Below are positions 1-6,952 of a stretch of DNA of 15,191 bases, in pieces. The notes under the pieces are model-generated. The model searched no databases and was not told the origin of the DNA. It saw only the letters and a program-made list of their open reading frames with translations. Position 1 is the stretch's first letter, and every line of letters begins with the position of its first letter. Position numbers and translations under genes: made by a program. The DNA is from Rhodospirillales bacterium (GTDB taxonomy: Bacteria; Pseudomonadota; Alphaproteobacteria; Acetobacterales; Acetobacteraceae): positions 1-15,191 of the forward strand of contig JANXSA010000414.1 in assembly GCA_025352915.1 (NCBI GenBank), read 5' to 3'.

Positions 1-801
1 CCCGGCGCCCCCCCAGACCCCACCGTCAAAGCCCTCATCCTCCTCAGCCACGGCACCGGCGGCAGCGAACTCGCCCACTCCTCCCTCGCCGAAGCCCTCG
101 CCCGCCAAGGCTACTTCGTCGCCGCCCTGCGCCACCCCGGCGACAACTATCAGGACCGCTCCCTCCTCCAGCAAACCCCCGCCCGCTATTTCGCCGAACG
201 CCCGAAACAAGCCTCCCGCGTCATCGACGCCATCCTCGCCGATCCCCTCTGGAAAGACCGCATCACCCGCGACGCAAAAGGCCCCCGCATCGGCGCCATC
301 GGCCACTCCGCCGGCGGCTACACCGTCCTCGCCCTCGCCGGCGCCGAACCCGACGTCACCCGCATCACCCGCCACTGCGAAACCGACCGCGCCGAAGACC
401 CGATCTTCTGCGCCATGACCCGCCCCCCATCGCCCACCGCCACAACCGAATCCGTCGCCGACCCCCGAATCCGCGCCATCGTCGCGCTCGCCCCCCTCGG
501 CGTCATGCTCACCGCCCCCTCGCTGGCCCGCATCAACATCCCCGTCGCCATCTACACCGCCGAGCAGGACCGCTTCCTCGTCCCCCGCTTCCACGCCGAA
601 TGGGTCGCCGCCAACATCCCCACCGCCGCCCACCACCGCGTCCCCAACGCCTGGCACTTCGCCTTCGTCGACCCGCCCCGCACCGCCGTCCCCAGCGAAG
701 ACGGCGACCTCCGGGCAGACCCCCCGGGCTTCGACCGCCCAGCCCTCCTGCAACAACTGGCCCGCGACATCCCGGCGTTCTTCGACAGGGCCTTGCAGTA
801 A
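1..801 (+). CDS. alpha/beta hydrolase, dienelactone-hydrolase-like (5' end outside window)
   Basis: The frame is open from base 1 and ends at TAA (799-801), so the N-terminus is missing; 266 residues are visible. The fold is recognisable from an N-terminal strand ending in the oxyanion-type HGTGG (fragment residues 17-21), a nucleophile elbow G-H-S-A-G-G (Ser103), a strand leading to A-E-Q-D (candidate acid Asp190) and N-A-W-H-F (candidate His219). This Ser-Asp-His triad with its lid-like insertion after the elbow resembles the predicted dienelactone hydrolase / acetylhydrolase-like group, which cleaves esters or lactones. The substrate cannot be told. An ATG at 415 is internal and lies after the catalytic serine, so it is not the start. 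Codons end overwhelmingly in C. A hairpin element follows the stop by 9 bases. I cannot see whether a signal peptide precedes the visible part. The family is fairly sure, the specific activity is not. Confidence 0.85.
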   Translation, partial: PGAPPDPTVKALILLSHGTGGSELAHSSLAEALARQGYFVAALRHPGDNYQDRSLLQQTPARYFAERPKQASRVIDAILADPLWKDRITRDAKGPRIGAIGHSAGGYTVLALAGAEPDVTRITRHCETDRAEDPIFCAMTRPPSPTATTESVADPRIRAIVALAPLGVMLTAPSLARINIPVAIYTAEQDRFLVPRFHAEWVAANIPTAAHHRVPNAWHFAFVDPPRTAVPSEDGDLRADPPGFDRPALLQQLARDIPAFFDRALQ

Positions 802-810
802 GGCAAGAAC

Positions 811-855
811 CTTCTTTTTGTGAACAAAAAGAAGCAAAATAAACTTCATTCATTT
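811..855 (+). repeat. hairpin-tail element, copy 1 (3' end of the hydrolase gene)
   Basis: A perfect palindrome has arms CTTCTTTTTGT (811-821) and ACAAAAAGAAG (824-834). It is followed by the tail CAAAATAAACTTCATTCATTT (835-855). It starts 9 bases after the hydrolase stop and is strikingly AT-rich against its surroundings. The hairpin is identical over 24 bases to the reverse complement of copy 2. The strand given is the direction in which the adjacent gene reads into the hairpin. Confidence 0.85.
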
Positions 856-921
856 CATTCCGTCATCCCCAAAAAACGGAAGAACCCGCGCCACCATCCC
901 CAGCCGAAATTAATAGAACCC

Positions 922-963
922 AAATGAAAAAAGTTTTTTCTTCTTTTTGTTCACAAAAAGAAG
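922..963 (-). repeat. hairpin-tail element, copy 2 (3' end of the enoyl-CoA hydratase gene)
   Basis: On the minus strand the order is hairpin (963-940) and then tail (939-922). Palindrome arms are CTTCTTTTTGT at 940-950 and ACAAAAAGAAG at 953-963. The hairpin begins 19 bases after the hydratase stop codon (983-985). The tail has drifted to a long A/T run (AAATGAAAAAAGTTTTTT on the plus strand) but keeps the AAATG and AAGT blocks of the family. Confidence 0.85.
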
Positions 964-982
964 AATCTTCCTCCCCCTCGCC

Positions 983-1819
983 TTACCCCATCGTCACCCC
1001 CCCCTTCCCATCCGAAAATCGCGCATCCCGCCACGCCAGCGCCGCCTTCAACCCCTGTTCCTTCCTAAGCCGCAAGAACTCCGCCTTCTCCGCACTCGGC
1101 GTAGAATTCAAAATGATATCAATATCCAAGCTCGCCAACAGCGCCTGCCGCATCCCCATGATCTCATAGGTCCGGTTCATCGCCCGCTTGGTAAAGAACA
1201 CGCTCGGCCCCGCCGCCGCCGCGATATCCATCGCCATCCCCCGCCCAAACGTCACCAACGCGTCCGCGGCCACCACATGGTTCACAATCCCAATCGCATG
1301 CGCCCGCGCCGCATCCATCTTGTCATTGCCGGTCAACAGCATCTCCTTGGCATGCTTCGGCAAAACCGCCCAAGGCAACAGCATCGCCACGATCCCCGTG
1401 CCGAACCGAACCTCCGGCTCGCCAAACCGCGTCCCCTCCGCCGCAATCGTGATGTCGCACGCCAGCGCCACCTCGAACGCCCCCGCCATACAAAACCCAT
1501 GCACCAGCGCAATCGTCGGCTTTGGACAATCCCAGAACGCCATGATGAAATCGAACTGCCGCTCCATCTGGCGGCGAACCAAATCCACCGTCGACTGGTC
1601 GCGCTCCATCGACGCCTTCATGTCGAACCCCGCCGAAAACGCCCGCCCCTCCCCGCGCACCAGGATCGCCCGAACCCGCTCATCCTCCGCCAACTCGATC
1701 AGCGCCGCCCGGCACTCATCCATCGCCTCGTTGTGAAACGCGTTCAGCACCTGCGGCCGGTTGAACACCAGCGTCCCCACCGGCCCCTCAACCTCAACCC
1801 GAACAAACTCATACCCCAT
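983..1819 (-). CDS. enoyl-CoA hydratase/isomerase family protein (crotonase fold)
   Basis: A 278-residue crotonase-family protein, the usual length. The first oxyanion-hole segment is F-S-A-G-F-D (61-66). The second is H-G-F-C-M-A-G-A-F-E (about 107-116). Both glutamates that act in classical enoyl-CoA hydratase have equivalents: Glu116 in A-F-E-V-A-L-A-C-D and Glu136 in G-E-P-E-V-R-F-G. Water addition to a trans-2-enoyl-CoA is therefore plausible, but crotonase paralogues differ widely in substrate. I chose the ATG at 1819 because GGGGAG lies 8 bases upstream; an ATG two codons earlier (1825) has that motif only 2 bases away. The frame stays open to 1939, but that would run into the divergent neighbour. 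The gene is divergent from the enolase-superfamily gene across 58 bases, so the two may share a control region. Family sure, substrate unknown. Confidence 0.88.
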   Translation of the reverse strand: MGYEFVRVEVEGPVGTLVFNRPQVLNAFHNEAMDECRAALIELAEDERVRAILVRGEGRAFSAGFDMKASMERDQSTVDLVRRQMERQFDFIMAFWDCPKPTIALVHGFCMAGAFEVALACDITIAAEGTRFGEPEVRFGTGIVAMLLPWAVLPKHAKEMLLTGNDKMDAARAHAIGIVNHVVAADALVTFGRGMAMDIAAAAGPSVFFTKRAMNRTYEIMGMRQALLASLDIDIILNSTPSAEKAEFLRLRKEQGLKAALAWRDARFSDGKGGVTMG

Positions 1820-1877
1820 CGCCATCACTCCCCAACCCGGGCTTCGCAACCCGCCACCCCAATGGCAGATTGGACCC

Positions 1878-3068
1878 ATGAAGATCACCGACATACGCTG
1901 CGCCGTCATCGGCGAAAACCCGGTCGTCCGTATCGTCACCGATTCCGGCCTCAGCGGCTACGGCCCAGTCGAACACACAAAGCCCTACATCAAGCCCCAC
2001 CTCGCCATGCTCAGCGAAGCGCTCATCGGCGAAGACCCCACTTTGGTCGAACGCCTCATGATAAAACTCCGCCCCCGCGGCGCCTTCAAACCCTGGGGTG
2101 CGGCCGTCAGCGCCATCGAAATCGCGCTCTGGGACCTCGCCGGCAAAGCCGCCGGCCTGCCCATCCACAAACTCCTCGGCGGCAAAATCCGCGACCGCGT
2201 CCGCGTCTACAACGGCGGCGTCCGAGCCCCGATGACCAGCTTCAATCCCGAAGACTACGCCACCGCCGTCACCGCCATGAAAGCCGCCCCCCATGGCTTC
2301 ACCATCGTCAAACAGGGTATCGGGTTCCACTCTGGCATGCGCCGCGCCATCCCCAACTTCCACCTCGGCGAGCACCGCCCGACCCCCTTCCACTCCTGGA
2401 TCGACCGCGGCATGCTGACCGAGCGCGCCCTGTCCCACATCGTCGATTGCGTCGCCGCCATGAAAGCCGTCCTCGGCGAAGACATCGGCCTGGCACTCGA
2501 TTGCGGCCCCGGCATGACCGTCCCCGACGCCATCCGCCTTGGCCGCGCGTTGGAAAAATTCAACCTGCTCTGGCTCGAAGACATGATCACCGGCGACTAC
2601 TCCCCCCACGTCTCCGCCGACCTGTATCGGGAAATCACCCGCGCCACCTCCACCCCCACCCACACCGGCGAACAGATCTACCTGCGCCAGAATTTCCGCG
2701 ACCTGATCGAAACCAAGGCCGTCCGCGTCATCGGCCCCGACCCCTGCGACATCGGCGGCCTCGCCGAACTCAAATTCGTCGCCGAATACGCTGACCTCCA
2801 TGGCGTCCTGATCGCCCCCCACGGCATCGCCAACGGCCTCCTCGGCACCGCCGCCCTGGTCCAGGTCTGCGCCACCCTGCCCGACAACTACATCGCCTTC
2901 GAACTCCCCGCGACCCGCCCCGCCTGGTGGACCGACATCCTCACCGGCCTCCCCCACGTCCAGGACGGCTTCATCACCGTGCCCGACACCCCCGGGCTGG
3001 GCGTCGAATTCGACATCGGCCGGACCCAACCCTACCTCGCCGAAGCAGACAAAGGCTTCTTCGACTGA
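1878..3068 (+). CDS. enolase-superfamily enzyme, mandelate racemase-like; probable acid-sugar dehydratase
   Basis: A 396-residue protein with the two-domain enolase-superfamily layout: N-terminal capping domain (about 1-115) with W-D-L-A-G-K, then a TIM barrel. The three metal ligands expected at the ends of barrel strands are visible: Asp208 (L-A-L-D-C-G), Glu234 (L-W-L-E-D) and Glu265 (T-G-E-Q). The mandelate-racemase Asp-His dyad is also present, as Asp288 (G-P-D-P-C-D-I-G-G) and His315 (A-P-H-G), with the late Glu342 (F-E-L-P). In the K-x-K position only the first lysine remains: the segment reads V-K145-Q-G-I-G. The enzyme thus appears to have one general base, His315, which fits a dehydratase better than a two-base racemase. 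An insertion rich in His (about 150-175) may shape the substrate pocket. The start is the ATG at 1878, matching the family N-terminus (M-K-I-T-D-I-R); its ribosome site is weak. The next gene starts inside its stop (TGATG). Substrate unknown. Confidence 0.87.
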   Translation: MKITDIRCAVIGENPVVRIVTDSGLSGYGPVEHTKPYIKPHLAMLSEALIGEDPTLVERLMIKLRPRGAFKPWGAAVSAIEIALWDLAGKAAGLPIHKLLGGKIRDRVRVYNGGVRAPMTSFNPEDYATAVTAMKAAPHGFTIVKQGIGFHSGMRRAIPNFHLGEHRPTPFHSWIDRGMLTERALSHIVDCVAAMKAVLGEDIGLALDCGPGMTVPDAIRLGRALEKFNLLWLEDMITGDYSPHVSADLYREITRATSTPTHTGEQIYLRQNFRDLIETKAVRVIGPDPCDIGGLAELKFVAEYADLHGVLIAPHGIANGLLGTAALVQVCATLPDNYIAFELPATRPAWWTDILTGLPHVQDGFITVPDTPGLGVEFDIGRTQPYLAEADKGFFD

Positions 3069-3973
3069 TGGACCGCCTGGAATCCATCACCACCTTCATC
3101 AAAGTCGCCGAACTGGCCAGCTTCACCGCCGCCGCCCAGGCACTGAACATTTCTCGAACAGTCGCCTCGGACCGGGTGATGCAACTGGAACAACGGTTGG
3201 GCGTAAAACTGCTGCACCGAACCACCCGCCGCGTCAGCCTGACCGAAGCCGGCCTGGCCTATCTCGACCGCGCGCGCCAAGCCCTGGCGATGCTCGAAGA
3301 AGCCGAACAGGAAGCCACCCACCTGACCGGCCGCCCCCGCGGCGTGCTGCGGGTCAACGCCCCCGTCACCTTCGGCTTCCGCCACATCGCCCCGGCCATC
3401 GCCAGCTTCCTCACCGCCCACCCCGATCTCGGCGTCGAGCTGACCCTGACCGACCGGACGGTGAACCTGCTGGAAGAACCGGTCGACGTCGTCGTCCGCG
3501 TCGGCCGCCTGGTCGACTCGTCGTTGGTCGCCCGTCGCCTCGCCCCCTGCCGCATCGTCGTCTGCGCCGCCCCCAGCTACATCGCCGTGCGTGGCATGCC
3601 GACAACCCCGGCCGACCTCGTCCACCACGACTGCCTGTCCTACGCCTACGCCGCCGAGGGCGACCTCTGGCGCTTCGAACGCAACGGCGTTCAGGAATCG
3701 GTGCGCGTATCGGGCCGCGTCTGGTCGAACAACGGTGACGCCCTGTATCACGCCGCCTTGGAGGGATTGGGAATCCTGCTAAACCCCACCTTCATCATCG
3801 CCGACGCCCTGCGCGACGGCCGCCTGGTACCGATCCTGCCGGGATGGCAAGCACCGCAACTTTCAGTCAACGCGGTCTACCCGCCCAACCGCTTCCTCCC
3901 CGCCAAGACTCGCGCCTTCATCGATCACCTGGCGGGCCGCTTCGGCCCCAACCCATACTGGGATCGCCCCTGA
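3068..3973 (+). CDS. LysR-family transcriptional regulator
   Basis: A 301-residue protein of typical LysR length. Residues 1-60 form the winged helix-turn-helix (F-T-A-A-A-Q-A-L-N-I-S then V-S-L-T-E-A-G), followed by a linker helix and a periplasmic-binding-like effector domain (about 88-295). The A-P-V-T-F-G start of the effector domain and the N-N-G-D-A near residue 220 resemble the common subgroup that controls small redox or aromatic-degradation operons. The ATG at 3068 overlaps the TGA of the enolase-superfamily gene by one base (TGATG) and has no good Shine-Dalgarno of its own, so translation is probably coupled. It precedes doxX and the dioxygenase gene on the same strand and may regulate them, the upstream enzyme, or both; this is inferred from position. 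Family sure, effector unknown. Confidence 0.93.
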   Translation: MDRLESITTFIKVAELASFTAAAQALNISRTVASDRVMQLEQRLGVKLLHRTTRRVSLTEAGLAYLDRARQALAMLEEAEQEATHLTGRPRGVLRVNAPVTFGFRHIAPAIASFLTAHPDLGVELTLTDRTVNLLEEPVDVVVRVGRLVDSSLVARRLAPCRIVVCAAPSYIAVRGMPTTPADLVHHDCLSYAYAAEGDLWRFERNGVQESVRVSGRVWSNNGDALYHAALEGLGILLNPTFIIADALRDGRLVPILPGWQAPQLSVNAVYPPNRFLPAKTRAFIDHLAGRFGPNPYWDRP

Positions 3974-3983
3974 TTGTCCCCAA

Positions 3984-4084
3984 TCTCCGGACAGTGTAGC
4001 CGAACCAGCCCCGACGATATCCGCCGGGCGATCCGCCATATTCCGCTCAACGCCGCGGATGATCCGCGCAGCATTGTCCGGAGA
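3984..4084. promoter_or_regulatory. pair of 10-bp inverted repeats upstream of doxX, candidate operator
   Basis: The 117-base gap between the LysR gene and doxX contains TCTCCGGACA (3984-3993) and its exact reverse complement TGTCCGGAGA (4075-4084). The block ATTGTCC also occurs as a direct repeat exactly 100 bases apart (3973 and 4073). The second site overlaps the doxX ribosome-binding sequence GGAG (4080-4083), so a bound protein or an RNA stem could hide it. TTGTCC at 3975 is a possible -35 hexamer, but no convincing -10 follows. The binding protein is unknown; the adjacent LysR regulator is the obvious candidate. Confidence 0.35.
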
Positions 4085-4090
4085 CAGAAC

Positions 4091-4522
4091 ATGCCCACCA
4101 CCGCCCCCTACGGCGCCCTCGTCCTGCGCCTCGCCCTGGGCCTTGCCGCCCTCGCGCATGGCCTGCTGAAAGTCTTCGTCTTCACCCCCGCCGGAACCGT
4201 CGGCTTTTTCGGCTCCCTCGGTCTGCCCCCGGCCGCCGCCTACCTGGTCATGCTGGCCGAAATCGGCGGCGGCCTCGCCCTCATCGCCGGCACCTATGTC
4301 CGCCTGGTCTCGCTCGCCCTCATCCCGACCCTCCTCGGCGCATTGTGGGTCCATGCCGGCAATGGCTGGATGTTTGCGGCACCGAAGGGCGGCTGGGAGT
4401 ATCCTGCCTTCTGGACCCTCGCGCTCATCGCCCAGGCCCTGATCGGCCCCGGTGCCTTCGCGCTAAAACTCCCCGACCCCGCCGCCCTGATCGGCCGACG
4501 CACCGCCACCGCCTCGACCTGA
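4091..4522 (+). CDS. DoxX-family inner-membrane protein
   Basis: A 143-residue integral membrane protein with four predicted hydrophobic segments (about 8-30, 49-67, 71-88 and 106-125), the layout and length of the DoxX family. Conserved-looking features are H-G-L-L-K after segment 1, a membrane glutamate (Glu57) in segment 2, and G-N-G-W-M-F...G-G-W-E-Y-P before segment 4. DoxX proteins are small quinone-linked or redox-associated membrane proteins; a specific reaction cannot be assigned here. The ATG at 4091 has GGAG 7 bases upstream. The frame can be extended to a TTG at 3974, but that part looks non-membrane and lacks a ribosome site. The dioxygenase gene follows after 13 bases, so the two are probably one transcript. 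LysR, DoxX and DODA-type genes are often neighbours, which supports the reading. Confidence 0.88.
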   Translation: MPTTAPYGALVLRLALGLAALAHGLLKVFVFTPAGTVGFFGSLGLPPAAAYLVMLAEIGGGLALIAGTYVRLVSLALIPTLLGALWVHAGNGWMFAAPKGGWEYPAFWTLALIAQALIGPGAFALKLPDPAALIGRRTATAST

Positions 4523-4535
4523 ATTGGAGAACCCA

Positions 4536-5363
4536 ATGAAACAACCCGCCATCTTCCTCAGCCACGGCGCCCCCACCCTCCCGCTGGACGACGTCGCCGC
4601 CCGTCACTTCCTGACCGCCCTCGGTCCCCGGATTGACGCCACCTATGGCCGGCCCAGCGCAATCCTGATGGCCTCAGCCCATTGGGAGACCGAGTCCCCG
4701 CAAGTCAGCGCTCCGGCAGCCAACACCACCATCCACGATTTCGGCGGCTTCCCCGCAGCACTCTACGAGATGCGCTATCCCGCGCCGCCAGCCCCGGACG
4801 TTGCCGCGGCCACCATCTCGCTGCTGCGCTCAGCCGGCATCTGCGCCACCATCGACCTGGAACGCGGCCTGGACCACGGCGCCTGGGTGCCGCTGATGCT
4901 GATGTATCCCCAGGCGGATATTCCGGTGGCGCAACTCTCGATCCAGACCCATCTTGGGCCGGAGCATCACCTGCGGCTCGGCCAGGCACTGGAATCGCTG
5001 CGCGACGAGGGCGTGCTGGTGCTCGGCTCCGGCGCCTTCACCCACAACCTGATGGAACTGCGCGGCTTTCGCGGCCAGCCGCTAGGCGCCGAGCCCGACT
5101 GGGTCAGCAATTTCGCCACCTGGACCGACGCGGCCCTGCGGGCAGGACGGATCAATGACCTGCTGGCCTATCGCACCCTGAACCCGAATGGCGCCCGCAA
5201 TCACCCGACCGAGGAGCATCTGTTGCCGCTGTTCGTCGCCATGGGCGCCGGCGGCGGCGGCGCAGCCGAGCATCTGCATGCCAGCGTGACCCACGCGGTG
5301 CTGCGCATGGATGTCTATGGGTATGGCACCGAGGCGCTCCGGCAAGCGGCAGTAGCAGCGTAG
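4536..5363 (+). CDS. ygiD: class III extradiol ring-cleavage dioxygenase, DODA/YgiD type
   Basis: A 275-residue protein of the 4,5-DOPA extradiol dioxygenase family. Visible family motifs are F-L-S-H-G-A-P (His10), S-A-H-W-E-T (His49), G-L-D-H-G-A-W-V-P (His114), G-S-G-A-F-T-H-N-L (His170) and H-P-T-E-E-H-L-L-P-L (His223, His228). By analogy with the family, His10, His49 and His228 are the likely metal ligands, with His114 and His170 near the active site. Such enzymes open catecholic rings; for bacterial YgiD-like members the physiological substrate is often unsettled, so the symbol is given by similarity only. The ATG at 4536 has GGAGA 5 bases upstream; a TTG at 4524 is in frame but overlaps that site. 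The gene lies 13 bases after doxX. A hairpin element begins 9 bases after the stop. The N-terminus lacks a signal peptide, so the enzyme is probably cytoplasmic. Confidence 0.9.
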   Translation: MKQPAIFLSHGAPTLPLDDVAARHFLTALGPRIDATYGRPSAILMASAHWETESPQVSAPAANTTIHDFGGFPAALYEMRYPAPPAPDVAAATISLLRSAGICATIDLERGLDHGAWVPLMLMYPQADIPVAQLSIQTHLGPEHHLRLGQALESLRDEGVLVLGSGAFTHNLMELRGFRGQPLGAEPDWVSNFATWTDAALRAGRINDLLAYRTLNPNGARNHPTEEHLLPLFVAMGAGGGGAAEHLHASVTHAVLRMDVYGYGTEALRQAAVAA

Positions 5364-5372
5364 AAAGAAGGT

Positions 5373-5414
5373 GTTCTTTTTTGAAAAAAAGAACCAAAAA
5401 ACTTTCGTCCATTT
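5373..5414 (+). repeat. hairpin-tail element, copy 3 (3' end of the dioxygenase gene)
   Basis: Palindrome arms are GTTCTTTTTT (5373-5382) and AAAAAAGAAC (5385-5394). The tail CAAAAAACTTTCGTCCATTT occupies 5395-5414. It starts 9 bases after the dioxygenase stop. Confidence 0.85.
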
Positions 5415-5435
5415 AAGACAAGTCTACATGCCGGC

Positions 5436-5480
5436 AAATGGATGAAAGTCTTTTTGCTTCTTTTTCTACAGAAAAAGAAG
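5436..5480 (-). repeat. hairpin-tail element, copy 4 (3' end of gltD)
   Basis: On the minus strand it reads hairpin then tail. Palindrome arms are CTTCTTTTTCT (5457-5467) and AGAAAAAGAAG (5470-5480). The tail (5456-5436) differs from that of copy 3 by one inserted base and one substitution. The hairpin lies 7 bases beyond the gltD stop. Confidence 0.85.
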
Positions 5481-5487
5481 TTCTTCC

Positions 5488-6939
5488 TTACCTCGGCAGC
5501 AATGTCCGCCCCATCAGCGCCTCATCCACCGCGCGGGCGCATTGCCGGCCCTCGCGAATCGCCCAGACAACCAGCGACTGCCCGCGCCGCATATCACCGG
5601 CGGTGAAGATCTTCGCCTGGCTGGTGCGATAGTCGCGATCATTGGCCTGCACGTTGCCACGCGAATCCAGCGCCGCGCCGGATTGTTCAACGAGGCCAGG
5701 CACGCGCGGCCCGGTAAAGCCCATGGCGAGCAGCACAAGGTCGGCTTGCAGTCGAATGCCGCTGCCAGCGACTTCCTGCATCGTCATGCGCCCGCCCTGA
5801 CCGCGGGCCCACTCGACGCGAACGCATTCCAACGCCTCGACCCGGCCATGCACTCCGACGGCGCGCTTGGTCAGAACCGCAAAGTCACGGGCGGCCCCCT
5901 CCTCGTGAGCGTGGCTGGAGCGCAGCTTGAGCGGCCAGTTCGGCCAGGTCAGCGCCTTGTCCTCCATCTCCGGCGGCTGCGGCATGATCTCCAGCTGCAC
6001 CACCGAGGCCGCACCCTGGCGAAACGACGTCCCGATGCAGTCGCTGCCGGTGTCGCCGCCGCCAATGACCACGACGTGCTTGCCCTTCGCGGTCAAAGTG
6101 CCGCCGGGGGCTGCCACCGCCTCGCTGTCGCCGGCATTGCGCTTGTTCTGTTGAGTGAGGAAATCCATGGCAAAATGGATGCCGTCCAGCGCGCGCCCGG
6201 GGACGTCGAGGTCACGCGGCTGTTCCGCCCCGCCGGCCAGGATCACGGCGCCGAAGCGTTCCTGCAACGACGCCAGGGTGACATCGCGGCCAACCTCAAC
6301 GCGGGTACGGAATTCCACCCCCTCGGCAGTCATCTGTTCCATGCGGCGATCCACCAGCAGCTTGGCCATCTTGAAATCAGGAATGCCATAGCGCAACAAA
6401 CCACCGATCCGGTCGGATTTCTCGAACACCGTAACCGCGTGACCGACACGGGCCAGTTGCTGGGCAGCGGCGAGGCCCGCCGGACCGGAGCCGACAACGG
6501 CCACGCGCTTGCCGGTTCGCGTGGTGGGTGGCAACGGCAAGACCCAGCCTTCCTCCCAGCCCTTGTCGATGATGGCGCATTCCACCGTCTTGATGGTGAC
6601 TGGGTTATTGTCGATGTTCAGCGTGCAGGCTGCCTCGCAAGGCGCGGGACAGATGCGGCCGGTGAACTCCGGAAAATTATTGGTGGAATGCAACATTGCC
6701 AGCGCGGACTGCCACTGGCCGCGCTGCACCAAATTGTTCCAGTCGGGGATCAAATTATTGACCGGGCAGCCGTTATGACAAAACGGAATACCGCAATCCA
6801 TGCAGCGCGTGGCCTGCGATGCCACACCCTCATCGCCCAGCGGCACGACGAACTCGGCGTAGTTGGCCACCCGTTCGGCCACGCGGCGATAACCACGCTC
6901 GCGGCGTTCGATTTCCAAAAACCCGGTGGGCTTGGTCAT
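5488..6939 (-). CDS. gltD: glutamate synthase (NADPH) small (beta) subunit
   Basis: The 483-residue protein matches the usual GltD length. It oxidises NADPH and passes electrons through FAD and Fe-S centres to the large subunit, which makes glutamate from glutamine and 2-oxoglutarate. The N-terminal domain carries the two cysteine clusters expected for 4Fe-4S centres: Cys46, Cys49, Cys54, Cys58 and Cys97, Cys101, Cys105. The FAD site is V-V-G-S-G-P-A-G (148-155) with [11 protein letters not shown] after it. The NADPH site is [10 protein letters not shown] (291-300), and the C-terminal FAD segment is F-T-A-G-D-M-R-R-G (445-453). The ATG at 6939 is chosen because a GGAGG-rich stretch lies just upstream and the family N-terminus starts here. 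gltB ends 13 bases upstream, so the two are co-transcribed. Intact, cytoplasmic, and identified with high confidence. Confidence 0.97.
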   Translation of the reverse strand: MTKPTGFLEIERRERGYRRVAERVANYAEFVVPLGDEGVASQATRCMDCGIPFCHNGCPVNNLIPDWNNLVQRGQWQSALAMLHSTNNFPEFTGRICPAPCEAACTLNIDNNPVTIKTVECAIIDKGWEEGWVLPLPPTTRTGKRVAVVGSGPAGLAAAQQLARVGHAVTVFEKSDRIGGLLRYGIPDFKMAKLLVDRRMEQMTAEGVEFRTRVEVGRDVTLASLQERFGAVILAGGAEQPRDLDVPGRALDGIHFAMDFLTQQNKRNAGDSEAVAAPGGTLTAKGKHVVVIGGGDTGSDCIGTSFRQGAASVVQLEIMPQPPEMEDKALTWPNWPLKLRSSHAHEEGAARDFAVLTKRAVGVHGRVEALECVRVEWARGQGGRMTMQEVAGSGIRLQADLVLLAMGFTGPRVPGLVEQSGAALDSRGNVQANDRDYRTSQAKIFTAGDMRRGQSLVVWAIREGRQCARAVDEALMGRTLLPR

Positions 6940-6952
6940 GCTCCCCTCCCCC

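Larger units (their letters stand above)
811..963. terminator. candidate two-way transcription terminator between convergent genes (copies 1 and 2)
   Basis: Copies 1 and 2 lie tail to tail between the convergent hydrolase and enoyl-CoA hydratase genes. They form an inverted repeat with a 66-base central spacer (856-921). The spacer holds a small extra hairpin, TTCCGT (858-863) with ACGGAA (876-881). An inverted repeat followed by U-runs on either strand fits bidirectional termination. The arms are less complementary in the tails than in the second pair (5373-5480), so the call is moderate. The 181-base gap holds nothing else I can name. Confidence 0.55.
5373..5480. terminator. candidate two-way transcription terminator between dioxygenase gene and gltD (copies 3 and 4)
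   Basis: The two tails are complementary. ACTTTCGTCCATTT (5401-5414) pairs with AAATGGATGAAAGT (5436-5449), the single difference being a G-U pair in the plus transcript, around a 21-base loop (5415-5435). AAAAA (5396-5400) lies just before the stem and TTTTT (5451-5455) just after it. Complementarity then continues imperfectly into the two hairpins. This is the A-tract, stem, U-tract order of an intrinsic terminator, and it holds on both strands. The 124-base gap holds nothing else. Confidence 0.7.

Noticed and set aside
858..881. Small hairpin TTCCGT/ACGGAA in the spacer between copies 1 and 2
   Set aside because: A 6-bp stem with a 12-base loop is weak and not shared with the other junctions, so it is not listed as a separate terminator.
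947..2794. Open frame of 615 codons on the plus strand
   Set aside because: The product is almost entirely Arg, Pro and His, crosses two real genes on opposite strands and starts inside a repeat element. It is a shadow of GC-rich coding DNA.
1809..3029. Open frame of 406 codons on the minus strand, antisense to the enolase-superfamily gene
   Set aside because: Gly/Ala/Asp/Val-rich low-complexity product with no motif; the plus-strand frame has complete catalytic residues.
3974..4090. TTG-initiated extension of doxX
   Set aside because: The extension is hydrophilic and lacks a ribosome site, whereas the ATG at 4091 has GGAG at good spacing just before the first membrane segment.
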